This document shows, in pieces, positions 18,152 to 27,580 of a stretch of DNA of 64,000 nucleotides. Under the pieces are notes generated by a model. The model did no database searches and had not been told where the DNA came from. It saw only the letters and a list, made by a program, of their open reading frames with translations. How positions within the stretch are numbered: the stretch's first letter is position 1; each line of letters begins with the position of its first letter. Source of the stretch: Ornithinimicrobium pratense (GTDB lineage Bacteria; Actinomycetota; Actinomycetes; Actinomycetales; Dermatophilaceae); the NCBI RefSeq assembly GCF_008843165.1, contig NZ_CP044427.1, positions 2,480,001 to 2,544,000 on the forward strand, in the 5' to 3' direction. Both the position numbers and the translations under genes were made by a program.

Positions 18152-19666
18152 GTGGGCTCGTTCGTGCGCAAGGTGAAGACCGCCTCGGGCGCGACAGCAG
18201 TACAGATCATGCACAAGCGCGGTCGGCGGGTCCTGGGGATCGATCACATCGGCTCGGCCCGGACGGAGGCCGAGCTCGCACTGCTGGAAGCGATCGCGCA
18301 CGAGCGGTTGCACGCCGGCCAGGAACAGCTTCCCCTCGAGCCCGGCGGGCCCAGCACTCCGGCTGCGGCCACGGGGATGCAGGCCACGGTCGCCGGCACA
18401 TCCTCGCTGGTGCTCTGGCAGGCCCTGGAGCGGGTCTACACCGACCTGGGCTTCGATGCTCTGGGTGATGAGGCGTTCAAGCAGCTCGTGCTGGCGCGGA
18501 TCATGGAGCCGACGTCTAAGGCTGACACCGTGCGGGTGCTGGAAGACATCGGTGTCCCCTCCCGGACCAGGGAGACGTTCATGCGCTGCCTGTCCCGCGT
18601 GGTCGAGCGCAACTACCGGGAGCAGATCGGTGCCGCTTGCTATGCCCACGCCGCCCCGACCGGGCGCCTGGCCGCGGTGCTGTACGACCTGACGACACTG
18701 CACTTCGAGACGCCGAAAGAGGACCGGCTGCGCAAGGTCGGGATGAGCAAGGAGCGGCGGGTCGATCCTCAGGTGACGGTCGGGCTGCTGTGCGATCCCG
18801 GAGGGTTCCCACTGGCGGTGCACCTGTTCGAGGGCAACAAGGCAGAGACCAAGACCCTCATCCCCGTGCTCACCGAGTTTCAGGACGCGCACGACGTGCA
18901 GGACATGATCGTGGTCGCCGACGCCGGGATGCTGTCCGCGGCCAACCTGCTGGCCCTGGAGGAGGCCGGGTTCAGCTTCATCGTCGGCTCCCGCGCGGCC
19001 AAGACCCCCTATGACCTGGCCGACCACTTCGCCACGAAGGGCAACCACTTCACCGACGGACAGAGCGTGGAGACGACCCGGGCGATGGGCGCCGGGAAGG
19101 ACCGGCGCACCCGGCGGGTGGTGTACCAGTACTCCTTCAAGCGGGCCAAGAACGATGACCGGGCGATCAACGCGATGATCAAGAAGGCCGAGGACGTCGC
19201 CGCCGGTCGACGCCCCCTCAAGCGTGACCGGTTCGTGCGGATCGACGGGGCGACCAAGGGCGTGGACTGGGACCTGGTCGAACGGGCCCGGTCGATGACC
19301 GGGCTAAAGGGCTACGTCACCAACATCGCCGCTGAGCAGATGGACGGGCCAGCGGTCGTGGCCGCCTACCAGGACCTCTACCAGGTCGAACGGTCTTTCA
19401 GGATGGTCAAGTCCGACCTGCGCGCCCGCCCGATCTTCCACCAGCTGCGTGACTCCATCGAGGCGCACCTGACCATCGTCTTCGCCGCCCTGGCGATCTC
19501 CCGCGAGGCCCAGCAACGCACCGGCGCCTCGATCAAGAAGATCCTGAACACCCTTCGTCCGCTGCGCACAGCCACCATCACCGTCGGCGGCCACCAGATC
19601 ATCGCCGATCCCGAGATCTCCGACGAGGCCCGCGAACTGCTGAACTACATCAACCCCGGGGTGTGA
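18152..19666 (+). CDS. IS1634 family transposase (DDE)
   Basis: 504 residues from GTG 18152. N-terminus SFVRKVKTASGATAVQI is typical for actinobacterial IS1634/IS4-type transposases. The DDE residues are recognisable: YDLTTLHFE (first D), VVADAGMLSAANL (second D) and the YREK-like signature YQVERSFRMVKSDL (E). The C-terminus shows the ISREAQQRTGASIKKIL segment. The frame is intact, so the element could still be active. It catalyses cut-and-paste transposition via the 18-bp ends. Confidence 0.9.
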   Translation: MGSFVRKVKTASGATAVQIMHKRGRRVLGIDHIGSARTEAELALLEAIAHERLHAGQEQLPLEPGGPSTPAAATGMQATVAGTSSLVLWQALERVYTDLGFDALGDEAFKQLVLARIMEPTSKADTVRVLEDIGVPSRTRETFMRCLSRVVERNYREQIGAACYAHAAPTGRLAAVLYDLTTLHFETPKEDRLRKVGMSKERRVDPQVTVGLLCDPGGFPLAVHLFEGNKAETKTLIPVLTEFQDAHDVQDMIVVADAGMLSAANLLALEEAGFSFIVGSRAAKTPYDLADHFATKGNHFTDGQSVETTRAMGAGKDRRTRRVVYQYSFKRAKNDDRAINAMIKKAEDVAAGRRPLKRDRFVRIDGATKGVDWDLVERARSMTGLKGYVTNIAAEQMDGPAVVAAYQDLYQVERSFRMVKSDLRARPIFHQLRDSIEAHLTIVFAALAISREAQQRTGASIKKILNTLRPLRTATITVGGHQIIADPEISDEARELLNYINPGV

Positions 19667-19672
19667 CTAAGG

Positions 19673-19690
19673 CGTCACAACTCAGGTCTG
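19673..19690 (-). repeat. right terminal inverted repeat of the IS
   Basis: CGTCACAACTCAGGTCTG, complement of the left end. It begins 6 bases after the transposase stop. Confidence 0.8.
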
Positions 19691-19724
19691 GCAAGACAAG
19701 CTGGACAGTCTGCGCGACCGCTGA

Positions 19725-20031
19725 CGCCACGTTCCCCTACGGTCTATCCCTGACGCGCCCTTAAGATGGGACGCCCACCCCTCGCGGTACGGCGCTGCCC
19801 AAGGAGTAGGCGTACCAGCACCACCAAGCAGACACCGCGCGGGGGTCTGCAGGCCTTCGACACCTAGCTCACTTTGCTGAACCTCATGGTTACCCGCCCG
19901 TGAGAGGACAGTGAGACGGAGAGGCTTCCTTCGTCGTCACGACGTCGCCGATCGGATAAGCAATCCGATGTTGCTCCGAGCCTTCAGGGGTTTTGCTCGT
20001 CAATCGCTGACTCCCCCTCTTGGTGCAAGAT
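19725..20031. other. intergenic stretch with one hairpin
   Basis: No supported gene. A perfect hairpin, ATCGGAT / AAGCA / ATCCGAT (19951-19969), lies 63 bases beyond the end of the minus-strand restriction operon and could terminate it; no T-tract follows. Confidence 0.4.
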
Positions 20032-20760
20032 CTAAGAATCGGTCAGCTTGGGAATGTCGGCCGGGGTCACGACAGCCACGGGTCGCTGGTGGGACTTGCC
20101 CGTCTCGGTGACGATGAGGGCTGCCAGCGGGCTTCCACGCTCAGCTGCCTCGACGAACGTGCGCACGGCTCGGGTGCTGGTCACACTCTTGGGGACATGC
20201 CGGACAGGCTCGTTCTCCTGGAAGCTCAGCGCTGTTGCGATCGATGCGTCTTCGAGGAGGCCGTCGTGCTGGCGCATCTGATCGGCTACCCACCGGGCGA
20301 CGGTGTTGGTGGTCAGTAGACCTTTATAGGTGTCGTCGTCATACACCGGCAACTGCGAGAAGTCGTTCTCGTACATCAGGTCCAACGCTGCACGCACTGA
20401 GAGACCTGGCTCAACGACCAACGGCCTCTGGCTTCGGAGCACTGTGATGGCGGTGGGCGGGTCGAGGAGGCGGTCTCGGATGTGGCGCATCGCGGCGATG
20501 GCGGTGTCGGTGGGGACCGCTAGGCGTTGGTCGTCAAACTGTCGCTCATGGGTCAAACTGTTGCGCACCTGAGCGAGTACTCGGAGGTCGTCGTACTGCT
20601 TCTGGGTTATGTCCCGTGACCGCTTAGTCTTAAACGTCTCGAGAAGTTTCGCGAAACTGACGCTGCCGACGTCTTTGCCACCGTAAACCATAAATTTTAG
20701 GTGTGCCTCCACGTCGTTGAACGCAGACATGAACAAGTCGTAGGGTCCTGGGGTCGTCAC
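20032..20760 (-). CDS. HEPN-CBS domain protein coupled to the type I RM operon
   Basis: 242 residues. Residues 1-100 are all-helical with the HEPN ribonuclease signature R-N-x3-H as R66-N67-S68-L69-T70-H71 (AQVRNSLTHE), preceded by the usual acidic helix (FNDVEAHLKF) and SFAKLLETFK. Residues about 104-237 hold two CBS motifs (LVVEPGLSVRAALDLMYEND / LPVYDDDTYKGLLT, and the second around AVRTFVEAAERGSPLAALIV...RPVAVVTPADI). CBS pairs bind adenine nucleotides such as AMP, ATP or SAM. The start overlaps the hsdR stop by 4 bases, so it is translated with the restriction subunit. Proposed role: a nucleotide- or SAM-gated RNase acting when restriction fails. The fold and motif are seen; activity and ligand are inferred. 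Confidence 0.75.
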   Translation of the reverse strand: MTTPGPYDLFMSAFNDVEAHLKFMVYGGKDVGSVSFAKLLETFKTKRSRDITQKQYDDLRVLAQVRNSLTHERQFDDQRLAVPTDTAIAAMRHIRDRLLDPPTAITVLRSQRPLVVEPGLSVRAALDLMYENDFSQLPVYDDDTYKGLLTTNTVARWVADQMRQHDGLLEDASIATALSFQENEPVRHVPKSVTSTRAVRTFVEAAERGSPLAALIVTETGKSHQRPVAVVTPADIPKLTDS

Positions 20761-23700
20761 TGTGCACCCTCCCTCACCATGTGGTGGACGAGTTCTCCGG
20801 TCATCTCGACCAGGATCTTCTCTGGTCGCCCGCCTTGGTGGATGATGTCGCTCATCTTGGCGTGGGCCTGCTGGTTGTCCAGCACCGCGAGCAGGACCTT
20901 TGTGCGCAGGGTGGGGCTGGCCAGGAACTGTCCCTTAGTGTTGTGCTCTGCCTGCTCCCGGACCTGCTCGTCCTCCAGCAGGGTACGGATCAACCCTTCA
21001 AGCCAGGTCTCCTGCTGCTCGACGGTGAAGTCCTCATCCCCGAACAGATCGTTGAGGCGGGCAACCACCTCGGCCAGTGGTCCCTTCTTCATCTCCTGCA
21101 CGCTGCCTGACCCTGCGGCGGCGGTGGGCCTGACAGGCTTGGTCTCGTCGATGGCCAGGTCGGTGGTGCCCTGGTGCTTCTGCTTGATCGCGACCAGGTC
21201 GACCCCGGACAGGTCGGTGGCCGGTGTGTGATTGCTGACGTGGATCAGCGGCTCGAGCAGCCTGAAGAAGATGGACCGTCGGAACGGTTCGGTGTCGCCG
21301 AACTCCACGATCTGGGAGAGGAAGTCGTACAGGTTGATGAACGAGCGGACGTCCTTGCGGAACATGTCCAGCTCGTCCAGCCGGGTCCGGTCATCTCCCT
21401 GCATCGCCGAGGCGTAGTCCGACCTGAACCGGTGCACGACTGGCCCCAGTCCGCCGCTGAGGGCGTTATTTCCCTTCTGGTGCACCCACGCGTCGACCAC
21501 CGTGTTGACCTCGTCGGCGGTGTAGATGCCGGTGGTGTCGAGCTTGTTCTGGAGGTCGTGGATGAGGTCGGGGTCGGTGACCGCCTCCAGGCGGGCTCCG
21601 GCGTAGTAGGGCTTGTACGCGTCCAGGATGTCCTTCTCGGTGTTGACGAAGTCCAGGACGTAGGTGTCAGTCTTGCCCGGAAAGGTCCGGTTCAGCCGGG
21701 ACAGGGTCTGCACCGCCGTTACCCCGGACAGCTGCCGGTCCACGTACATCGCGCACAGCAACGGCTGGTCGAACCCGGTCTGGTACTTGTTCGCCACGAT
21801 CATCACCTGGTAGCCGTCTCCAGCGAACGCCGCGGTCAGGTTGCCCTTCACGGTGGGGTTCATGTTGGCCTCGGTGAACTTCTCCGGTCCGGTCTCGGGG
21901 TCGTTGACCTCTCCGGAGAAAGCGACCAAGGTGGCCAGACCCTCGTACCCCATCTTGGTGATGTAGGAGTCCATGGCGACCTTGTACCTGACAGCGGCCT
22001 TGCGGGAGTCGGTGACGACCATGGCCTTGGCCTTGCCCTGGAGTAGGTGGGCGATGTTGGCCCGGTAGTGCTCGACGATGATCTGCACCTTCTGGGCGAT
22101 GTTGGTCGGGTGCAGCTTGACCCACCGGATCAGGCCCTTGGTCGCGGCGTGCTGGTCGACCAGCACCTCCTCGACCTGCGGGTCCTGCCCGACCAGCTCC
22201 TGCCCGCTCTTCTCGACCTTGACCGCCAGCTCGAACGCGGTGTCGTAGTTGGTGAAGTTGCGCAGCACGTCGAGGATGAACCCCTCCTCGATGGCCTGCT
22301 GCATCGGGTACAGGTGGAACGAGACCGGGATTGGCTCCCCCGTCTTCTCGTCCCGATCCTCCCCAGGACGGCCGAACAGTTGCAGCGTCTTGCCCTTGGG
22401 GGTCGCGGTGAACGCCAAGAAACTGATGTGCTCCGGACGGGCGCGGCCCTCCATCTCCGCCGCCAACAAAGTCTCGGTGTCGACCTCGGCCCCGTCGTCC
22501 AGGGCAGCCAACTCGGCCGGGGACAGCACCTTCTTCAACTTAGTCGCAGCCGAACCGGTCTGCGATGAGTGTGCCTCGTCGGCGATCACCGCGAACCGAC
22601 GACCCGCGAGCGAGACATCACCCTCCAAGAGTTCGAGTACCCAGGGGAACGTCTGCAGCGTGACGACGATGATCTTGCGGCCTCCGAGGAGACCCTGCCG
22701 GACCAACTCAGAGTTGGATGTCACACCGTGAGCCGACTTGCTGCTGGCGTCGACGGCTAGCACGGTGCCGGTCGTGCGCTCAATCTCCTTGACTGCGTCT
22801 TGCAATTGACTGTTCAGCACTGTCCGGTCCGACACGACGATCACCGAGTCGAAGATCTTCTCGTCGCTCTCGTCATGCAGCGACAGCAGCCGGTGCGCGG
22901 TCCAAGCGATCGTGCGCGTCTTGCCAGACCCTGCCGAATGCTCGATCAGGTACGACTGCCCCGCCCCAAGCGCCTTGGCATCAGCGAGGACCTTCGTGAC
23001 GGCCTCCCACTGGTGGTACCGCGGGAAGATCAACGCCGAAGACCTACGGGGGCGGCCCTGGGCATCCAGTTGGGTGGAGGTCTCGACGTGCGCGAACCTC
23101 AAGATGATGTCCAGCCAGGCGTCCTTGTCCCACACCTGCTCCCACAGGTAGGACGTGTCCGACCCGAGCGGGTTGACCGGGTTGCCCGCCCGCCCCTGGT
23201 CGCCCTTGTTGAACGGCAGGAACCTGGTGTCCTTCCCTGCCAGCTTGGTGGTCATCCACACCTCGGCGTTAGACACCGCGAAGTGCACGATGGCACGGGA
23301 GCCCCACCCGAACAACGGGGACGACTTCGGGTCCCGGGACCGGTATTGGGCCATCGCGTCCTGCACGCTCTGGGTGAAGTCCGTCTTCAGCTCCACCGTG
23401 GCCACCGGAACCCCGTTGACGAAGAGCACCAGGTCAACAGTCTCGTTACCTCGGGACGACAAGTGGACCTGCCGCATCACCCGCACCCGCGTCATGCCGT
23501 ACAGCTCTGCAGCCCGAGGGTTCAACGACGTCGCGGGCCGCGGGTAGGACATGTCCAGCCGCTTGGAGGTGCCGACCTTGAACCCACCACGCAGGAGGTT
23601 CAACGTCCCGCCATCGTTGGTCAAAGGAGTGTCGAGAACCTTGGCCACCCGGTCCAGGATCTTCTCCTGCGCCCCCGTCTGCTCCCTGTCCGACATCGAT

Positions 23701-23882
23701 GGCTTCACGATCGACTCGTACGTCTCCGGCTGTGTCTGCTCCAGCCACGCCAGCAGGTCCTCCGGGAAGAGAGCCCTGGCCCGGTCGTACCCGGCATCGC
23801 TGGAGGAGTACAGCCAGCCGTGGGCTGATAGGTACTGGCACAGTTCGGTTTCGAACACGATCTCGTTGTGCTGGGCCATCAT
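20757..23882 (-). CDS. hsdR: type I restriction enzyme, R (translocase/endonuclease) subunit
   Basis: 1041 residues, overlapping the hsdM-S stop by 4 bases and the HEPN-CBS start by 4. Domain order: N-terminal nuclease with VDLVLFVNGVPVATVELKTD (the D and the ExK around residue 165). SF2 motor follows with Walker A EHSAGSGKTRT (about 313-323), FAVIADEAHSSQTG (DEAH box, about 434), FLAFTATPKGKTLQLFG (motif III) and the C-terminal RecA lobe with ANKYQTGFDQPLL and VQTLSRLNRTFPGK (motif VI). A helical C-terminal region for binding the methylase closes it. It translocates DNA and cuts unmodified DNA away from the recognition site. Start: two consecutive ATG codons; 23882 is chosen for the coupling overlap. 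Length is normal for HsdR. Confidence 0.95.
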   Translation of the reverse strand: MMAQHNEIVFETELCQYLSAHGWLYSSSDAGYDRARALFPEDLLAWLEQTQPETYESIVKPSMSDREQTGAQEKILDRVAKVLDTPLTNDGGTLNLLRGGFKVGTSKRLDMSYPRPATSLNPRAAELYGMTRVRVMRQVHLSSRGNETVDLVLFVNGVPVATVELKTDFTQSVQDAMAQYRSRDPKSSPLFGWGSRAIVHFAVSNAEVWMTTKLAGKDTRFLPFNKGDQGRAGNPVNPLGSDTSYLWEQVWDKDAWLDIILRFAHVETSTQLDAQGRPRRSSALIFPRYHQWEAVTKVLADAKALGAGQSYLIEHSAGSGKTRTIAWTAHRLLSLHDESDEKIFDSVIVVSDRTVLNSQLQDAVKEIERTTGTVLAVDASSKSAHGVTSNSELVRQGLLGGRKIIVVTLQTFPWVLELLEGDVSLAGRRFAVIADEAHSSQTGSAATKLKKVLSPAELAALDDGAEVDTETLLAAEMEGRARPEHISFLAFTATPKGKTLQLFGRPGEDRDEKTGEPIPVSFHLYPMQQAIEEGFILDVLRNFTNYDTAFELAVKVEKSGQELVGQDPQVEEVLVDQHAATKGLIRWVKLHPTNIAQKVQIIVEHYRANIAHLLQGKAKAMVVTDSRKAAVRYKVAMDSYITKMGYEGLATLVAFSGEVNDPETGPEKFTEANMNPTVKGNLTAAFAGDGYQVMIVANKYQTGFDQPLLCAMYVDRQLSGVTAVQTLSRLNRTFPGKTDTYVLDFVNTEKDILDAYKPYYAGARLEAVTDPDLIHDLQNKLDTTGIYTADEVNTVVDAWVHQKGNNALSGGLGPVVHRFRSDYASAMQGDDRTRLDELDMFRKDVRSFINLYDFLSQIVEFGDTEPFRRSIFFRLLEPLIHVSNHTPATDLSGVDLVAIKQKHQGTTDLAIDETKPVRPTAAAGSGSVQEMKKGPLAEVVARLNDLFGDEDFTVEQQETWLEGLIRTLLEDEQVREQAEHNTKGQFLASPTLRTKVLLAVLDNQQAHAKMSDIIHQGGRPEKILVEMTGELVHHMVREGAQ

Positions 23883-26443
23883 GGAGAGACCTCTCCTGTG
23901 CCGTGATTCACCAATTCGGCTGAGAGCGCACGGACCTGCTCCGACACGAGTGCCGCGTAGCGAGCTGCCAGGCGGGACAATTCATCCAACGCATCTAGTT
24001 GCCTCACAATCTCGGCTTGCTCTTCGGGCGGGGGGAGCGGCACGAGAATGCGTGCCATTTCGGAGTATCTAGTAGTCCACAGGTCAGCGACGATACCGTG
24101 GCCCCACCGATAAAACTCTTCCTGGAACGGAATCGATCGGATCAAGTGATGCGCATACCGCGGATGGATCCCAACAGGGCGCAAAACCGTGTAGATAATC
24201 GACACACTTCCGTCCCTGATCGCGAGACCGGAACTACCACGTCTGTCAGATCGACTGTTAATGACGATGTCGCCAGCCCGAACAATACGCCGAGCATCCC
24301 TGTCGGCAGTTTTCGCCACGTGACTCAACTGGGGGATGACGCCGTCAAGAGTCACCGATAGTGCTGGAAAGTCGTCTTCACTGCCAACCTCACGCCTCTC
24401 TTTGAGAATGCTACCGAGCCGGACACGACGCCAATTGGGGGCCAGTGGGGCATCGAATGAGGCCGCAAACGTTTCCCTGAGTTTCGAGCCTGGAATCTCC
24501 TCGAGCGTCCTCTGATGTGACTGGATTTGCGCCATAACGTCCGCTGCTTCATCACTGACGACACCCGCGCCTCGGAGTCGCCGGCCACTGTAGAACAGGC
24601 GCGTGAACGGAATTTCGTAGCCGACCTTGGTCTTGCTGTGATCGACCCAGGCGTCCGGGGCATGCGGCTGAACTTCGGTTCGGAAGTACTTCTCGATGTC
24701 GCGCTCAAAAGGAACAATCTCGGTGCTCCGCGAGGCAGGGTCGGGTTCCCAATTGCCTCCCCTGTCCGTACAGATCACCGCCTCATCGTCGTGCACGCCA
24801 ATGCTCTGCCACAACACCTTTACCATCGGTGTCGGAAGTGCGTACCCTGCGGCTTTGCTCGCCATGCGCAGTGCGGACAGGAACTCCTGACGGTCCATCC
24901 ACACCCGACCCCGCAGGGTCTCTAATCCGGCACTGAGCTTGGCACGGTTCTCTTCAGAAAGTTTCTGGATCTGCTTCACCGACGTCATCTTGGAGAGGGT
25001 CTCGTCGGTGATCTCAAACCGCCGACGCAGCGGCTGCTCAACGGTGATCTCGCGGTAGCCAAAATCTTCTGGAGCGAGGACCTTCGAGTAGGGCGCGTCC
25101 TCCTCTGCCTGCTCGTCGAAAGCTGCGTAGATCCGCAGAAGTCGCTCCCGGCTCCTGTCTTCGATCTCCTTGCCTTTTGAGCCGAGGCTTCGCCGAAGCC
25201 TAGTGAAGAATTCGCGACCGTCGATGAGTTGGACCTTGCCTCGACGCTCTTCCGACTTCGCGTTGTCCAAGACCCACATGAAGGTGGAGATCCCGGTGTT
25301 GTAGAACATGTCGGTTGGCAGGGCGACGATCACGTCGACCAGGTCCGACTCCAGCAGCCAGCGGCGGATGTTCGACGGTCCGGACTCGGCCCCTCCGGTG
25401 AACAGCGGGGACCCGTTAAGGACGATCCCGGCCCGGCCACCACCCTCGGAGGCCGGGCGTAGCTTAGAGGAAACTACCTGCAGGAACAGCATCTGCCCGT
25501 CGCTGATCGCGGGCAGCCCCCCGGGGAAACGACCACCCCCGGCCATGTTCTCGGCCTCAGACAGGACGGCGGACTGGGATGCTTTCCAGTCGCCCCCGTA
25601 GGGCGGGTTGGACAGCACGTAGTCGAAGGTGCGTTCCAGGTGGTGGTCGTTGGCCAGGGTGTCGCCCAGCGCGATGTTGTTGGCGTCTTGGCCCTTGCCG
25701 ATGAGTTCGGACTTGCAGATCGCGTACGACTGCGCGTTCAGCTCCTGCCCGTACATGACCACCTGGGCCTTGGGGTTCATCTCCGTCAGCCGTTCATCCA
25801 GCACCGACAACATGCCCCCGGTGCCCGCGGTCGGGTCGTATACGGTCCGCACGGCCGAACCGGTCAGCACATCACCATCGGGTTCCACGAGCAGGTCCAC
25901 CAGCAGACGGACCGCGTCCCGAGGGGTGAAGTGCTCTCCCGCGGTCTCGTTCGACGCCGCAGCGAAGCGGCGGATGAGATCCTCGAACATCGTGCCCATC
26001 TGCGCGTTCGTCAGCGCCTCAGGCCCGAGGTCGATCTTGGCGAAGCGGTCCAGCACCAGGTAGAGCCGGTCGTTCGTGTCCAGGGTGTCGATCTCCTGGT
26101 CGAACTTGTAGTTGCCGAACAGGTCGGCCACATTGCCCGAGAACGCGTCCAGGTAGGCCCGCAGGTTGTTCCGCAGGTTCTCCGGCTCCTCCAGAATCTT
26201 GGCCAGCGTGTACGGGGAGGTGTTGTAGAACGACAGACCCGTCCGGTCACGCACCAACAGCTCCAGCGTCTCCCCCTGCGCCATCCCAGCCAGCTTCTGG
26301 ATTGTGTCCCGGTGCGGGGCCAGCACACACTCCATCCGGCGCAGGATCGTCATCGGCAGCACGACGTTGCCGTACTGGTTCGGCTTGTACACCCCCCTCA
26401 GCTGATCGGCAATGCTCCACACGAAATTGGCCAGTTGGCTCAT
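23879..26443 (-). CDS. type I RM fused modification-specificity subunit (HsdM-HsdS, one TRD)
   Basis: 854 residues, first gene of the operon. The HsdM part spans about 1-650: HsdM_N helices (SQLANFVWSIADQLRGVYKP), the SAM motif I VYDPTAGTGGML (about 200) and the catalytic NPPY in FDYVLSNPPYGGDW (about 280), that of N6-adenine methyltransferases. From about 665 an HsdS-type target recognition domain follows (APNWRRVRLGSILKER), ending in the conserved region PPPEEQAEIVRQLDAL and a helical dimer arm. Typical HsdM is about 500-680 residues and separate HsdS has two TRDs (about 400 residues); here a single half-S is fused. Expected result: a dimer reading two identical half-sites, hence a palindromic bipartite target. 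Confidence 0.9.
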   Translation of the reverse strand: MSQLANFVWSIADQLRGVYKPNQYGNVVLPMTILRRMECVLAPHRDTIQKLAGMAQGETLELLVRDRTGLSFYNTSPYTLAKILEEPENLRNNLRAYLDAFSGNVADLFGNYKFDQEIDTLDTNDRLYLVLDRFAKIDLGPEALTNAQMGTMFEDLIRRFAAASNETAGEHFTPRDAVRLLVDLLVEPDGDVLTGSAVRTVYDPTAGTGGMLSVLDERLTEMNPKAQVVMYGQELNAQSYAICKSELIGKGQDANNIALGDTLANDHHLERTFDYVLSNPPYGGDWKASQSAVLSEAENMAGGGRFPGGLPAISDGQMLFLQVVSSKLRPASEGGGRAGIVLNGSPLFTGGAESGPSNIRRWLLESDLVDVIVALPTDMFYNTGISTFMWVLDNAKSEERRGKVQLIDGREFFTRLRRSLGSKGKEIEDRSRERLLRIYAAFDEQAEEDAPYSKVLAPEDFGYREITVEQPLRRRFEITDETLSKMTSVKQIQKLSEENRAKLSAGLETLRGRVWMDRQEFLSALRMASKAAGYALPTPMVKVLWQSIGVHDDEAVICTDRGGNWEPDPASRSTEIVPFERDIEKYFRTEVQPHAPDAWVDHSKTKVGYEIPFTRLFYSGRRLRGAGVVSDEAADVMAQIQSHQRTLEEIPGSKLRETFAASFDAPLAPNWRRVRLGSILKERREVGSEDDFPALSVTLDGVIPQLSHVAKTADRDARRIVRAGDIVINSRSDRRGSSGLAIRDGSVSIIYTVLRPVGIHPRYAHHLIRSIPFQEEFYRWGHGIVADLWTTRYSEMARILVPLPPPEEQAEIVRQLDALDELSRLAARYAALVSEQVRALSAELVNHGTGEVSP

Positions 26444-26731
26444 CCATCTCCCTCACGCCCGGTCCCGAGGCGCTCCGCTGCGGCATCGGCTTTCTCTTGA
26501 CCAACTAACCTACCTGCATCCCCCGACAACCCCTCCGACGGGGCGGGATGCACCTCAAGAGGGATCGGACACCGTCTCCGATCGCGGGCCGTGCCGTCAG
26601 GCCCAGACGTGACTGATCTAACCGCCACCTAACGCGACGCCAGAACTAGCGGGGTACCCCAGAGCCCGAGCACACGAGGCCTCCTTCGCGCAGCCCATCG
26701 ATGCCAGCGCCATACCCAGCACTGCCAGCCA

Positions 26732-27430
26732 CTAGCCAAGCTGGCTCACGAAGTCGCCCATACGACGATTCCGCGCGCGAATGAAGTCGTCGCTCGCTGC
26801 CCGGTAGGAGAGGTACTCCGCGGTGTCCTGAGGTATCGATGAACGCTGGAACTCGTCGAACTCCATGAAGAACTTCACCTTATCTGGTCCTCGGAGGAGG
26901 TCGTGCAGCAGGAAGAACTCCACGTAGCCGCCGAAGTCGACAAACAGGTCGAAGAAGTAGCCGTAGCGGCCCAGGACTACGGCCAGCGGGCTCTCCTCAC
27001 CTTCGTAGTGTCGACGGATGCACTCAAGGGTTAGGTCGAAACGGTCCGCGATCTGAGGATGGAAACCTCGCGCACCGTTGATCGTCATCTGGCGACCGAT
27101 CCTCTCGCCCGGGAAGATGATCGAACTGCCGATCGTGTAGCCCAGATCCGGAGGGATCTCGGCTGGGGGGATCTGGTCGATGATGCGGGCCGCTTTGCCG
27201 TAGAGGTTGGTCGTGATGGCGTCGCTGGCGGGGTAGATCGTCCGCCCCTCGGTCTCGTATGTGAGGTAGGCGCCTGGCCGCTCCTGGAGGTCGAAAACCG
27301 GTCCTGAGGGCAGCGGCTTGGTCCACAGGTGTCGGTGGTAGCGCTTCAGGGTGGGGCTAACGGCGTCCGCGTCCTTGCCGGGGGGCGTCTCCGTGAGGAA
27401 GTCGAACGTCGTGTCAATGGCGAGACCCAT
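26732..27430 (-). CDS. DUF6994-like protein
   Basis: 232 residues. The N-terminus IDTTFDFLTETPPGKDADA followed by SPTLKRYHRHLWTKPLPSG matches my memory of the DUF6994 family of actinobacteria and proteobacteria; function unknown. An aromatic segment lies near 170 (YGYFFDLFVDFGGYVEFFLL). No catalytic motif, signal or membrane helix is evident. It is divergent to the HhH-GPD gene and stands 288 bases upstream of the RM operon start. The intervening 26444-26731 shows no gene. Family naming is moderately sure, role unknown. Confidence 0.65.
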   Translation of the reverse strand: MGLAIDTTFDFLTETPPGKDADAVSPTLKRYHRHLWTKPLPSGPVFDLQERPGAYLTYETEGRTIYPASDAITTNLYGKAARIIDQIPPAEIPPDLGYTIGSSIIFPGERIGRQMTINGARGFHPQIADRFDLTLECIRRHYEGEESPLAVVLGRYGYFFDLFVDFGGYVEFFLLHDLLRGPDKVKFFMEFDEFQRSSIPQDTAEYLSYRAASDDFIRARNRRMGDFVSQLG

Positions 27431-27580
27431 CAGACATTATGGCGCAATGGGGTGCTGTGCTCCAAGGCATCCCTCGGTGCCCCCGGATGTCTCGTGAGCC
27501 CGGGTGGACCGCAGCCAATCACGCGGCGCCTACCGAGCTCCACGGATTGCAGCCCGCAGAGACCATCACCTAGACCGCAT

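Larger units (their letters stand above)
18040..19690. mobile_element. IS1634-type insertion sequence (IS4 superfamily)
   Basis: About 1.65 kb bounded by an 18-bp perfect terminal inverted repeat, CAGACCTGAGTTGTGACG at 18040-18057 and its complement at 19673-19690, enclosing one transposase gene. No clear target duplication is visible at the flanks (left CAACGCCGT, right GCAAGACAA). A 12-bp direct repeat, GGGTGTGACTAA, lies inside both ends (18111-18122 and 19659-19670). The element interrupts the 3' end of the ImmA-like gene. Confidence 0.8.

Noticed and set aside
18119..19048. 309-residue minus-strand frame in the IS
   Set aside because: Antisense of the transposase; no family features.
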